Of a DNA stretch of 64,000 nucleotides, positions 52,709 to 60,835 are shown piece by piece. Each line of letters starts with the position of its first letter. The first letter of the stretch is position 1. The translations under genes were made by a program, and so were the position numbers. The notes under the pieces are model-generated. The model was not told the DNA's origin and made no database searches. It worked only from the letters and a program-made list of their open reading frames with translations. The stretch spans positions 124,001 to 188,000 of the forward strand of contig NZ_FOXQ01000001.1 of NCBI RefSeq assembly GCF_900115755.1, given 5' to 3'. This DNA comes from Parafilimonas terrae (GTDB lineage Bacteria > Bacteroidota > Bacteroidia > Chitinophagales > Chitinophagaceae).

Positions 52709-53967
52709 AGCAGGTTGAAGTAAATATTGAAGAGCGTATTATAATTACTGAAACTCTATACCAGCCTTCCGCCGCTACGAAACGAAGCCTGGCAATAGCA
52801 TTTATAGTTTGTTATATCAGCATTATGTTTAGTGGCATTTCATCCATGCTCATGTCGGTTTACCTGCCTGTTGCTGTAAAAGATTTATTAGGCAGCATAC
52901 CAGATGAAAGAATGAATTATATAAGTGCTTATATAAATTCGATCTTCATATTCGGCAGTATGTTTGGCGGCTTTGCCTGGGGTTTTGTTTGTGATAAAAT
53001 AGGCCGGTCAAAAGCGGTAGTATTTTCAACGGCATTATATGCATTATTTACGGCGCTCACCGCTTTCTCATCTTCATGGCTTATCGTTGGCGTTTATCGC
53101 TTTATAACCGGCTTTGGCGTTGGCGGTGTAATAGTAACCACCAATATTCTGATAGCCGAAATATGGCCTGAAAAAAAACGTGCTATTGCACTGGGAATAG
53201 TATCCGCTGCCATGCCTGTTGGTTTTATTGTGGCAGGTGCATTAAATAACCTGATACCTGAGTGGCGCAATGCATTTCTTTCAGGTATTATCCCGTTAAT
53301 CACAGCCGTTATAGCCATGTTTATTCTGGCAGAACCTGAAAGCTGGAAGCAGGCAAATCATGCACAGGATAATAAGGCAGGCAAACAAATTTTTTCACGC
53401 GATTACAGAAAAAATCTTATAAGCGGTTCCATCATTTTTGGTGCAATGCTGATTGGATTATGGGCCATTTTTTCATGGGCGCCAACATGGGTGCAAAGCA
53501 TCACGCCTGATAACAACAAAGCAGATGAACTGCGTGGCATAACGATGATGATACTGGCGTTATCCGGTTTAATCGGAAGCATTGTTTCTGGCTGGATAGT
53601 AAACAGGATCGGTATGCGGAAAACAATGATGCTGTGTTTTGCTGCAGGTTTTATAATGACGGCTGTTGTATTTAAACTTAATTCTTCCATAACCACTATA
53701 ACATTGGTTGAAATGGGCATAATGGCTTTCTTCTTTGGAATAAGCCAGGGCGCACTATCGGTTTATATACCTGCACTATTTCCAACGAAAGTAAGGGCAT
53801 CTGCAACAGGATTCTGTTTCAACATAGGCAGGTTATTTACAGCAACTGTTGTTTTCTTCATCGGCGCACTCGTATCATTTCTTGGCGGGTATGGCAATGC
53901 CATTTTTATTTTTTCATTCATTTTCATCATTGGATTGATAACAACAATTTTCTCAAAAGAGAAATAA
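52705..53967 (+). CDS. MFS transporter
   Basis: A 420-residue 12-helix permease of the metabolite:H+ symporter / sugar-porter type. The loop 2-3 signature is GFVCDKIGRSKAV, and a second copy (GWIVNRIGMRKTM) follows helix 8. The first periplasmic-side helix has SGISSMLMSVYLPVAV. Relatives carry aromatic or sugar acids. It is translationally coupled to CMD paralogue A (ATGA overlap), so it probably imports or exports that enzyme's substrate or product. Confidence 0.9.
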   Translation: MKQVEVNIEERIIITETLYQPSAATKRSLAIAFIVCYISIMFSGISSMLMSVYLPVAVKDLLGSIPDERMNYISAYINSIFIFGSMFGGFAWGFVCDKIGRSKAVVFSTALYALFTALTAFSSSWLIVGVYRFITGFGVGGVIVTTNILIAEIWPEKKRAIALGIVSAAMPVGFIVAGALNNLIPEWRNAFLSGIIPLITAVIAMFILAEPESWKQANHAQDNKAGKQIFSRDYRKNLISGSIIFGAMLIGLWAIFSWAPTWVQSITPDNNKADELRGITMMILALSGLIGSIVSGWIVNRIGMRKTMMLCFAAGFIMTAVVFKLNSSITTITLVEMGIMAFFFGISQGALSVYIPALFPTKVRASATGFCFNIGRLFTATVVFFIGALVSFLGGYGNAIFIFSFIFIIGLITTIFSKEK

Positions 53968-54062
53968 AACAGAATACTGCCCGATAAGCAAATACCGGCA
54001 GTTGCTTTTATAAATCAAAAATTGTACATCAAAAATCGTAAATCGTAAATCGTAAATTAATC

Positions 54063-54623
54063 ATGGCATACATAAACGTACCGGAGGGCGTTCCCGGAAT
54101 AAGAAGCCTGGTAATGTTTCGCCCGGAAACCGGCAAGCCATTATATGAGCTGGCACAGATGTTATTAAGAGGCAATTCAACATTAACTGAGGCTGAAAGA
54201 GAGCTGATAGCAGCTTATGTTTCCAAAAGAAATGATACCATGTTTTGCATGATGAGCCATGCCGCCGCATCACGCGCATTATATGGGAATGATAAAAATA
54301 TTGTGGATGATGTATTAAAAGACTTGCAGCAGGCAAACATCAGCAGCAAAATGAAATCGTTATTAAATATTGCAGGCAAAGTGCAAATTCTTGGCAAAGA
54401 AGTAAAGCCTGAAGATATTGAGGCTGCAAGAAAAGAAGGCGCTACTGATAAAGAGATTCATGATACGGTTTTAATCGCTGCGGCATTCAGCATGTTTAAC
54501 AGGTATGTTGATGGCCTTGCCAGCTTTACGCCAACCGATGAAAAAGAATATGAAGCAATGGGAAAACGCATGGCGGAGAAAGGATATGTAGCGCCTCAAC
54601 CAACCAATAATCAAAATCATTAA
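54063..54623 (+). CDS. CMD/AhpD-like protein, paralogue B (first motif Cys replaced)
   Basis: A 186-residue relative of paralogue A with the same blocks: PGIRSL, LTEAERELIAAYVS, KMKSLLNIAGKVQ, GATDKEIHDTVLIAA and MFNRYVDGLA. At the CxxC site it reads Thr59-x-x-Cys62-x3-His66 (TMFCMMSH), so one redox cysteine is lost and no disulfide can form there. It may have a non-redox role or pair with another paralogue. It lies 95 bases after the MFS gene, behind short aaatcgt repeats. Confidence 0.87.
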   Translation: MAYINVPEGVPGIRSLVMFRPETGKPLYELAQMLLRGNSTLTEAERELIAAYVSKRNDTMFCMMSHAAASRALYGNDKNIVDDVLKDLQQANISSKMKSLLNIAGKVQILGKEVKPEDIEAARKEGATDKEIHDTVLIAAAFSMFNRYVDGLASFTPTDEKEYEAMGKRMAEKGYVAPQPTNNQNH

Positions 54624-54658
54624 CCATTCCTGCTTGACGCGCAGGATAAACCTATGCT

Positions 54659-56905
54659 ATGCATTTAAAACGCTTTTTATATAACATATTGCTGGCAGTA
54701 ATATTCATTACATATAACTCGTGCAGCAACACTATTGATTCAAACCACGAAATGCAGGCGTTGCTGGCATCTGTTGCCAGCGCCAATGCTGTTCCTGCAA
54801 ATGATTATGCATCAGATGTTAAGCTGCGGCACATAGATTCTGTGCTTAATACTTCGGACAATGCAAGCCTTACGGCTGTTGCGTTATACAGCAAGGCCTG
54901 TATATCACTTCAGGCAGGCGATGAAAAATCTTCTGAAACAATCCTCAATGATCTGTTGAACAACCAGAATTTTCATGTTAATCAACGGATCGTAAAAAAA
55001 GAACTGGCGCTTACTTATTTGCGTATGGGCGAAAAGAGCAATTGCATGCTGAACCATACCGGCGAATCATGTATTTTTCCTGTAGCAGGCCAAGGCATTC
55101 ATTTCAATAAATACGGTTCTCAAAGGGCTATCGAGCTATATACAGAACTGCTGGATCAAAAACCCGACGACCTCGAAGCAAGGTGGCTGCTCAATATCGC
55201 TTATATGACTACCGGGCAATACCCGCAGGGCGTGCCTTCGGCTTACCTCATTAAAAACCTTGACAAAGACTCTTCGTCAGTACACATAAAACCTTTTACA
55301 GATGCTGCAATTAATATTGGCTTAAACACAAAAAACATGGCCGGCGGTACGCTTGTGGACGACCTGGATAACGATGGATACCTTGACATTGTAACTTCTT
55401 CATGGGACCTGGGTGGCCACATGCATTATTGCCGCAACAACAAAAATGCAAGTTTCAGCGACCTGTCACAATCATCAGGGTTAGAAGGTTTTACCGGTGG
55501 CCTTAACATCATGCAAACAGATTATAATAATGATGGTTTAAAAGACATTTTTGTGTTGCGTGGCGCTTGGAAAGGGCCTTTTGGCCGTGAGCCCAATTCG
55601 CTTTTGCGCAATAATGGCGATGGTACTTTTACTGATGTAACCAAGGAAAGCGGCCTGTTATCTCTTCATCCTACACAAACAGCCACATGGAACGATTTTA
55701 ATAAAGATGGATGGCTTGATGTTTTTATTGGCAATGAATCTTATGATCCGCCTTACGATGATAATGCCTGTGAATTATATATCAATAATAAGAACGGCAC
55801 GTTTACAAATGTGGCCATACAAAGCAAGGTTAACATAAGCGCATTTGTAAAGGGCGTTACCTCCGGCGATTATGATAACGATGGCTGGCCCGACATTTTT
55901 ATTTCAACGCTTAACAACAGGAAAGTGCTGCTGAAAAATGAGGGCATTGTAAACGGCGTTGTGCAGTTTAAAGATGTAACACAACAGGCAGGGTTAACCA
56001 ACTGCACAGCAAAAACGTTTGGCACCTGGTTTTGGGATTATGATAACGATGGCTGGCTTGACTTGTTTGTCGCCAATTATGATTTTTATAATACGGGCGC
56101 CTGGTACGCGGCTGCAGAAGCATTGCATTTGCCCACAGGCAACGCTGCAAAACAATATCTCTATCACAATAATCATGACGGCACATTTACTGATGTAACC
56201 GAAAAAGCAGGCCTTAATAAAATTGCTTTTGCTATGGGTTCTAATTTTGGCGACTTAGATAATGACGGTTACCCGGATATTTATCTCGGCACCGGCAATC
56301 CAAGCTTTGAATCATTAACCTCTAATAAATTATTTAAAAACGTTGATGGAAAAGCCTTTGCAGACGTTACCGTTTCGGCGCGTGTTGGCAACCTGCAAAA
56401 AGGCCATGGCGTTGCATTTGCCGATCTTGATAATGATGGCGATGAAGATATTTTTATTGAAGTGGGCGGTGCTTATACCGGTGATGCTTACCAGAATTCA
56501 TTGTATATAAACCCAGGCCAGAATAATAATAACTGGATAAATATTTCACTTGAAGGTGTTGCTACCAATAAGGTGGCAATAGGCGCCAGGATAAAAGTAA
56601 CATTTAAAGAGAACGGGGTTGAAAGGTCTGTATATCGCGATGTTAATTCGGGTGGAAGCTTTGGCGCCAAACCATTAACTCAACACATTGGTATAGGCCA
56701 GGCCACGTCAATTGAAAGCATTGAAATAAAATGGCCTGTTGGCGATGCAGTACAAGTGTTTAATAATATAAAACCCTGCACAAATATTCATATAAAACAA
56801 GGAGCCACCTCTTATACAACAACAAGGCTTACGAACTGTGACTTTCTTTCGCAGGAAGCTAATTTAATACGATGCGGCGTACCATTAAAACCATCAAACT
56901 TATAA
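54659..56905 (+). CDS. CRTAC1-like lipoprotein with FG-GAP/VCBS repeats and ASPIC/UnbV domain
   Basis: A 748-residue lipoprotein (lipobox Cys22). After an N-terminal helical, TPR-like part (to about 200, with NCMLNHTGESCIFP near 122-135) come seven calcium-type blade motifs of the form DxDNDGxxDI (for example LDNDGYLDI, YDNDGWPDI, LDNDGDEDI) making a beta-propeller, then an ASPIC/UnbV domain (about 620-720). Such proteins are exported and bind calcium or partners; the enzymatic role is not settled. It is set between CMD paralogues B and C with gaps of 35 and 10 bases, so it belongs to the same unit. Confidence 0.9.
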   Translation: MHLKRFLYNILLAVIFITYNSCSNTIDSNHEMQALLASVASANAVPANDYASDVKLRHIDSVLNTSDNASLTAVALYSKACISLQAGDEKSSETILNDLLNNQNFHVNQRIVKKELALTYLRMGEKSNCMLNHTGESCIFPVAGQGIHFNKYGSQRAIELYTELLDQKPDDLEARWLLNIAYMTTGQYPQGVPSAYLIKNLDKDSSSVHIKPFTDAAINIGLNTKNMAGGTLVDDLDNDGYLDIVTSSWDLGGHMHYCRNNKNASFSDLSQSSGLEGFTGGLNIMQTDYNNDGLKDIFVLRGAWKGPFGREPNSLLRNNGDGTFTDVTKESGLLSLHPTQTATWNDFNKDGWLDVFIGNESYDPPYDDNACELYINNKNGTFTNVAIQSKVNISAFVKGVTSGDYDNDGWPDIFISTLNNRKVLLKNEGIVNGVVQFKDVTQQAGLTNCTAKTFGTWFWDYDNDGWLDLFVANYDFYNTGAWYAAAEALHLPTGNAAKQYLYHNNHDGTFTDVTEKAGLNKIAFAMGSNFGDLDNDGYPDIYLGTGNPSFESLTSNKLFKNVDGKAFADVTVSARVGNLQKGHGVAFADLDNDGDEDIFIEVGGAYTGDAYQNSLYINPGQNNNNWINISLEGVATNKVAIGARIKVTFKENGVERSVYRDVNSGGSFGAKPLTQHIGIGQATSIESIEIKWPVGDAVQVFNNIKPCTNIHIKQGATSYTTTRLTNCDFLSQEANLIRCGVPLKPSNL

Positions 56906-56915
56906 AACAATAACT

Positions 56916-57467
56916 ATGGCATTTATCAATTTACAAAACGATTTGCCCGGTATTCGCGGGCCCATGCAATACAGTCCTGAAACAGGTGAGGCATTGAATG
57001 AACTGGCAGAAATTTTATTGCATGATGACAACAATACTTTATCACGCGGTGAACGTGAAATGATCGGCGCTTATGTATCCTCACAAAATGATTGTTTCTA
57101 TTGTCAGAACGTGCATGGTGCATTGGCGCAATATTATTTTGAATGCGACATGCAGCTGATTGATGATATTAAAAAAGACTACGAGTCAACGTCCATCTCA
57201 CCAAAATTAAAAGCATTATTAAGCATTGCGGGCAGCGTACAAAAAGGCGGCAGGCATGTTACACCAGCGCAGATAGAACATGCTAAAAACCTTGGTGCAA
57301 CTGATAAGGAAATACACGATACTGTTTTAATAGCGGCAGCTTTTTGCATGTTCAACCGTTATGTGGATGGATTGAACACATGGGCGCCGCAGGACAGGAA
57401 TGTGTATGTAGAACGGGCCGCAATGCGTGCAAAAGAAGGCTATGCAAATATTGATTTAAATAAATAA
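56916..57467 (+). CDS. CMD/AhpD-like protein, paralogue C
   Basis: A 183-residue member with an intact motif Cys60-x-x-Cys63-x3-His67 (CFYCQNVH). It shares with paralogue D the block KALLSIAGSVQKGGRHVT (residues about 105-122) and with all four GATDKEIHDTVL and FNRYVDGL. It starts 10 bases after the CRTAC1-like gene and ends 11 bases before the MetE-like gene. C and D look like the closest pair of the four. Confidence 0.88.
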   Translation: MAFINLQNDLPGIRGPMQYSPETGEALNELAEILLHDDNNTLSRGEREMIGAYVSSQNDCFYCQNVHGALAQYYFECDMQLIDDIKKDYESTSISPKLKALLSIAGSVQKGGRHVTPAQIEHAKNLGATDKEIHDTVLIAAAFCMFNRYVDGLNTWAPQDRNVYVERAAMRAKEGYANIDLNK

Positions 57468-57478
57468 AAACTACAACT

Positions 57479-58543
57479 ATGAAAATAAGAACATACCCAG
57501 TTGGCAGCGTTCCCCGGCCAAAATATTTAGTGGAGGCTTTAGGCGCATTTGCACAACAACAAATAAATGAAAACGAATTACAGCAACTTTTTGATAAAGC
57601 ATTAAAAGAAACCATACAGCGTTTTGAAGAAACGGGCTCGCCGGTTATAACAGATGGCGAGCAAACAAAACCAAGCTTTGCAACTTATCCAATCAGTGGT
57701 ATAAAAAATCTTTCACCAAATGGCGTGGTAATTCCTTTTGCAGACGGGCATACAAGGCAATTGCCGACCATAACATCAGGCCCGTTTCATTATACAAATT
57801 ATGCAGATGCTTATCTAAAGAAAGCAAAGCAGTTAACAACTTTGCCGGTTAAACAGGCGGTGATTTCTGTATCTGCTATCAGTTTATTATATCCGCAGGA
57901 AGGCATTGAAAATTATTCGCAGGAGCAGTTTATAAATGACCTGGTGAATGAAGCCGAAGCCGATATAAGAAGCTGTTTAAACGCCGGCGCTCATCTTGTA
58001 CAGGTGGATTTTACGGAAGGCAGGCTTGCTTTAAAACTTGATCCTTCAAAAAGTTTATTAAGATTATTCATTGATTTAAACAATAAAGTACTGGCCCGTT
58101 TTTCTGAAGAAGAGAGAAAAAAGATTGGCGTGCATTCCTGCCCGGGCGGCGATCATGATTCCACGCACAGTGCAGATATTAGTTACAATGATTTATTGCC
58201 TTTATTGTTTGAATTGAATGCAGGCAATTTTTTTCTCGAATATGCAGGCGAAAACAATAAAGAGGATGTTTTACAATGCATCAAAGAAAATCTTCGCCCC
58301 AATCAAACCGTATTTATCGGTGTAACAGATGTATTGAACCCACGCATTGAAACACCGGAAGAAATACGCGATGTTATTATTGAAGCATCAGCAAAAATTC
58401 CTTTGCAACGGCTTGGCACAACAGACGATTGCGGCTTCTCTCCTTTTGCCGATGATGTTTCCACTTCAAGAGATACAGCGTTTGCAAAAATTAAAGCGCG
58501 TGTGGAAGGAACGAAACTCGCTGAAGAAAAACTTTTTAAATAA
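57479..58543 (+). CDS. MetE C-domain-like zinc methyltransferase
   Basis: A 354-residue single-domain protein of the cobalamin-independent methionine synthase C-terminal (UROD/MetE-like) fold. Zinc ligands expected from the family are present: His219 and Cys221 (HSCPGG), Glu254 (FFLEYA) and Cys318 (TDDCGFSPF). Full MetE has a second, N-terminal half that is absent here. Stand-alone members activate thiols as methyl or alkyl acceptors, for example in demethylation or epoxide-coenzyme M chemistry. Its place inside the CMD cluster suggests that the pathway handles a methylated or thiol-linked compound; this is inference. Confidence 0.85.
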   Translation: MKIRTYPVGSVPRPKYLVEALGAFAQQQINENELQQLFDKALKETIQRFEETGSPVITDGEQTKPSFATYPISGIKNLSPNGVVIPFADGHTRQLPTITSGPFHYTNYADAYLKKAKQLTTLPVKQAVISVSAISLLYPQEGIENYSQEQFINDLVNEAEADIRSCLNAGAHLVQVDFTEGRLALKLDPSKSLLRLFIDLNNKVLARFSEEERKKIGVHSCPGGDHDSTHSADISYNDLLPLLFELNAGNFFLEYAGENNKEDVLQCIKENLRPNQTVFIGVTDVLNPRIETPEEIRDVIIEASAKIPLQRLGTTDDCGFSPFADDVSTSRDTAFAKIKARVEGTKLAEEKLFK

Positions 58544-58556
58544 GCATTGTAAAAAC

Positions 58557-58585
58557 CGGCCAGACGCTGTTAAAGCGCCTGGCCG
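58557..58585. repeat. Intercistronic hairpin 1 of a related pair
   Basis: cggccagacgct and agcgcctggccg fold into a stem with one mismatch around a short loop, in the 57 bases between the MetE-like and esterase genes. The core ggccagacgct is repeated in the hairpin at 60075. No long T-run follows. Confidence 0.6.
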
Positions 58586-58600
58586 TACAAACTATCTGCA

Positions 58601-60064
58601 ATGAATAAGTATAAAAAATGCTGTCTTTTAATTGCCATCACCATAAGCGTTTTACATGTTTATGGCCAAAAGTTCAGCGTGAGCTTTGCTCCAACGGCCT
58701 CTGATGAAAGTTTTACAGGCAAGGTGCTTTTGTTTCTTTCAAAGGAGTCCAAATCACCAAAAGACCAAATGGTTGGCGTTGAAAGATTTCCCTGTTTTGC
58801 CATCACGGTAAATAACATAAAGCCAGGCAGTAAAATTTTGTTTGATGATAACGCAGTTTCATATCCTGTTAAACTATCGGATATAGAAAGGGGGGAATAT
58901 AACGTACAGGTGGTGTGGGATAAGAATGAAGGCGGGCGCTCAATTGCTGAAAGCCCCGGCAATATATATAACGATGCAATAACTGTGCAGCTCACAAAGA
59001 ATACGGATGCAGTTTTTAATATTACCTGCAATAATGTAGTCAAAGAAAAAAGCTTTGTTGAAACACAATTTGTAAAGGAGCTGAAAGTGCCGTCGGCATT
59101 ACTTTCTGCATCTTACAAAAGACCAACAACTGTTAACGCAGCCATACTGCTGCCCAAAGAATATTATGAGGAGCCCGATCGAAAGTTCCCGGTGTTGTAT
59201 TGGGTTTCAGGCTATGGCGGCGACTATCATAATTATTCCGGCAAAAATGATCCTTCCATGCCGGTAGATACAACGCCATGCATAAGGGTTTATCTTGATG
59301 GTAATTGTTCACTTGGCCATTGCGTGTATGCCAACAGTGATAATAACGGGCCATGGGGCGATGCGCTTACGCAGGAACTTATTCCACAGGTTGAAAAAAC
59401 ATACAGGGTTAATAAAGCAAGGTTGCTGACAGGCCATAGCAGCGGCGGCTGGACAGTTTTATGGTTACAGACGCATTACCCAAAAGTGTTTGATGCATGC
59501 TGGTCAAGTTCACCTGACCCTGTTGATTTCAGGAGTTTTCAGCAGGTGAATTTATATGAAGACAAAAATATTTTTTATTCGAAGGATAGTTCATTAAGAG
59601 CAGCAGGCACTATTGCGGGCCGCTTTCCATGGATCACCATGAAAAACATGTTACAGATGGAACATGTAATATACCGCGGTGAACAGATGCATTCTTTTGA
59701 TGCAGTATTCAGTGTAAAAAATAATGACGGCTCTCCGCGAAGGTTATGCAATGAATCAACCGGTGAAATTGATCCTGTAACAGTTGAGCATTGGAAAAAC
59801 TATGACATCTCATTGTATGTAAGAAATAACTGGCAACAGCTTGAACCTGACCTTAAAGAAAAGATAAGGGTATCTGTGGGCGAGCAGGATAATTTCTTAT
59901 TGAATTATGCCGTGCATTTATTCGACGATGAAATGAAAAAGATCAATGCAGGTTTTGTGTTTGCCTATTATCCCGGCGATCATTTCACCGTATCAACGCC
60001 GGAATATAAAACGGCGGGCTATCAGTTCCTGGAACAGCAATACAATAAACTAAAAGACAAATAA
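58601..60064 (+). CDS. Secreted esterase (esterase D / PF00756-like)
   Basis: A 487-residue protein with a signal peptide (cleaved near VYGQ, residue 23). Residues about 25-150 form a beta-sandwich-like lead domain, followed by an alpha/beta-hydrolase of the putative esterase family. The nucleophile is Ser280 in GHSSGG and the catalytic His461 lies in PGDHFTV. Relatives release acyl or feruloyl groups from carbohydrates, or are peptidase- or siderophore-specific. It is flanked by two related hairpins and lies in the CMD cluster, so an esterified substrate taken up by SusC/D is plausible. Confidence 0.87.
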   Translation: MNKYKKCCLLIAITISVLHVYGQKFSVSFAPTASDESFTGKVLLFLSKESKSPKDQMVGVERFPCFAITVNNIKPGSKILFDDNAVSYPVKLSDIERGEYNVQVVWDKNEGGRSIAESPGNIYNDAITVQLTKNTDAVFNITCNNVVKEKSFVETQFVKELKVPSALLSASYKRPTTVNAAILLPKEYYEEPDRKFPVLYWVSGYGGDYHNYSGKNDPSMPVDTTPCIRVYLDGNCSLGHCVYANSDNNGPWGDALTQELIPQVEKTYRVNKARLLTGHSSGGWTVLWLQTHYPKVFDACWSSSPDPVDFRSFQQVNLYEDKNIFYSKDSSLRAAGTIAGRFPWITMKNMLQMEHVIYRGEQMHSFDAVFSVKNNDGSPRRLCNESTGEIDPVTVEHWKNYDISLYVRNNWQQLEPDLKEKIRVSVGEQDNFLLNYAVHLFDDEMKKINAGFVFAYYPGDHFTVSTPEYKTAGYQFLEQQYNKLKDK

Positions 60065-60074
60065 TATCAAGTTA

Positions 60075-60102
60075 AGGCCAGACGCTTTGAAGCGTCTGGC
60101 CT
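60075..60102. repeat. Intercistronic hairpin 2 of a related pair
   Basis: A perfect 13-bp stem (aggccagacgctt with aagcgtctggcct) and two-base loop lies 11 bases after the esterase stop. It shares ggccagacgct with the hairpin at 58557. It may attenuate transcription or protect the mRNA end. Confidence 0.7.
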
Positions 60103-60147
60103 ATATGCAACACGTCAAAAATCTCTAATCAAAATAAAAACCAAACT

Positions 60148-60708
60148 ATGCCGTACATAGATGTAGATCCCAACCTGCCGGGCATACGAAGCCTTATGGC
60201 TTTCAGCCCGCAAACAGCAGAACCTATGGGAAAGATTGCCAATTTAATGCTGCGTACCAATGAAGGCTTAACCATGGCTGAAAGGGAAATGATTGCCACG
60301 TATGTTTCTTATCTCAACGATTGTTTTTATTGCCAGCAATCGCATGGCGCCATTGTAAGCTGTTATTTGAATGATGATAATAAGCTCATCGATCAAATAA
60401 AAAATGATTATGAACAGGCTGAAATTTCCGGTAAGCTGAAAGCATTATTAAGCATTGCAGGCAGCGTGCAAAAAGGTGGCAGGCATGTAACGGAAGAGCA
60501 GGTTAAAAAAGCAAAAGAAGCAGGCGCAACAGATAAAGACATTCATGACACAGTTTTAATCACTGCTTTGTTCTGCCTGTTTAACCGCTATGTTGACGGG
60601 CTTGCTACCAATACGCCAACAGACCTTTCCACTTATCCGCCAAGAGCAAAACAAATCGCCGAACATGGCTATGGCAATCATATTTTTTCAACACCTCAGC
60701 CTGCATAA
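60148..60708 (+). CDS. CMD/AhpD-like protein, paralogue D
   Basis: A 186-residue member with Cys59-x-x-Cys62-x3-His66 (CFYCQQSH). The start PGIRSLMAFSPQT resembles paralogue B, and the KALLSIAGSVQKGGRHVT block matches paralogue C. It is the last of the four and lies 127 bases before the SusC gene. All four keep EIHDTVLI or DIHDTVLI and the FNRYVDGLA-type helix. Confidence 0.88.
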   Translation: MPYIDVDPNLPGIRSLMAFSPQTAEPMGKIANLMLRTNEGLTMAEREMIATYVSYLNDCFYCQQSHGAIVSCYLNDDNKLIDQIKNDYEQAEISGKLKALLSIAGSVQKGGRHVTEEQVKKAKEAGATDKDIHDTVLITALFCLFNRYVDGLATNTPTDLSTYPPRAKQIAEHGYGNHIFSTPQPA

Positions 60709-60835
60709 AACCAACTAACAATTTTTACAACAAACATCAAAACGCAAAATGAAACCAGGCATGATAATTTTTTCATAACAGAAGATATACATAACGGGGT
60801 TTCATGAGATCATTGAAAAAATAAAAAATATACGA

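Noticed and set aside
52130-60708. Recent tandem duplication as origin of the four CMD genes.
   Set aside because: The paralogues differ at most positions outside shared blocks and are separated by unrelated genes, so the duplication is not recent.
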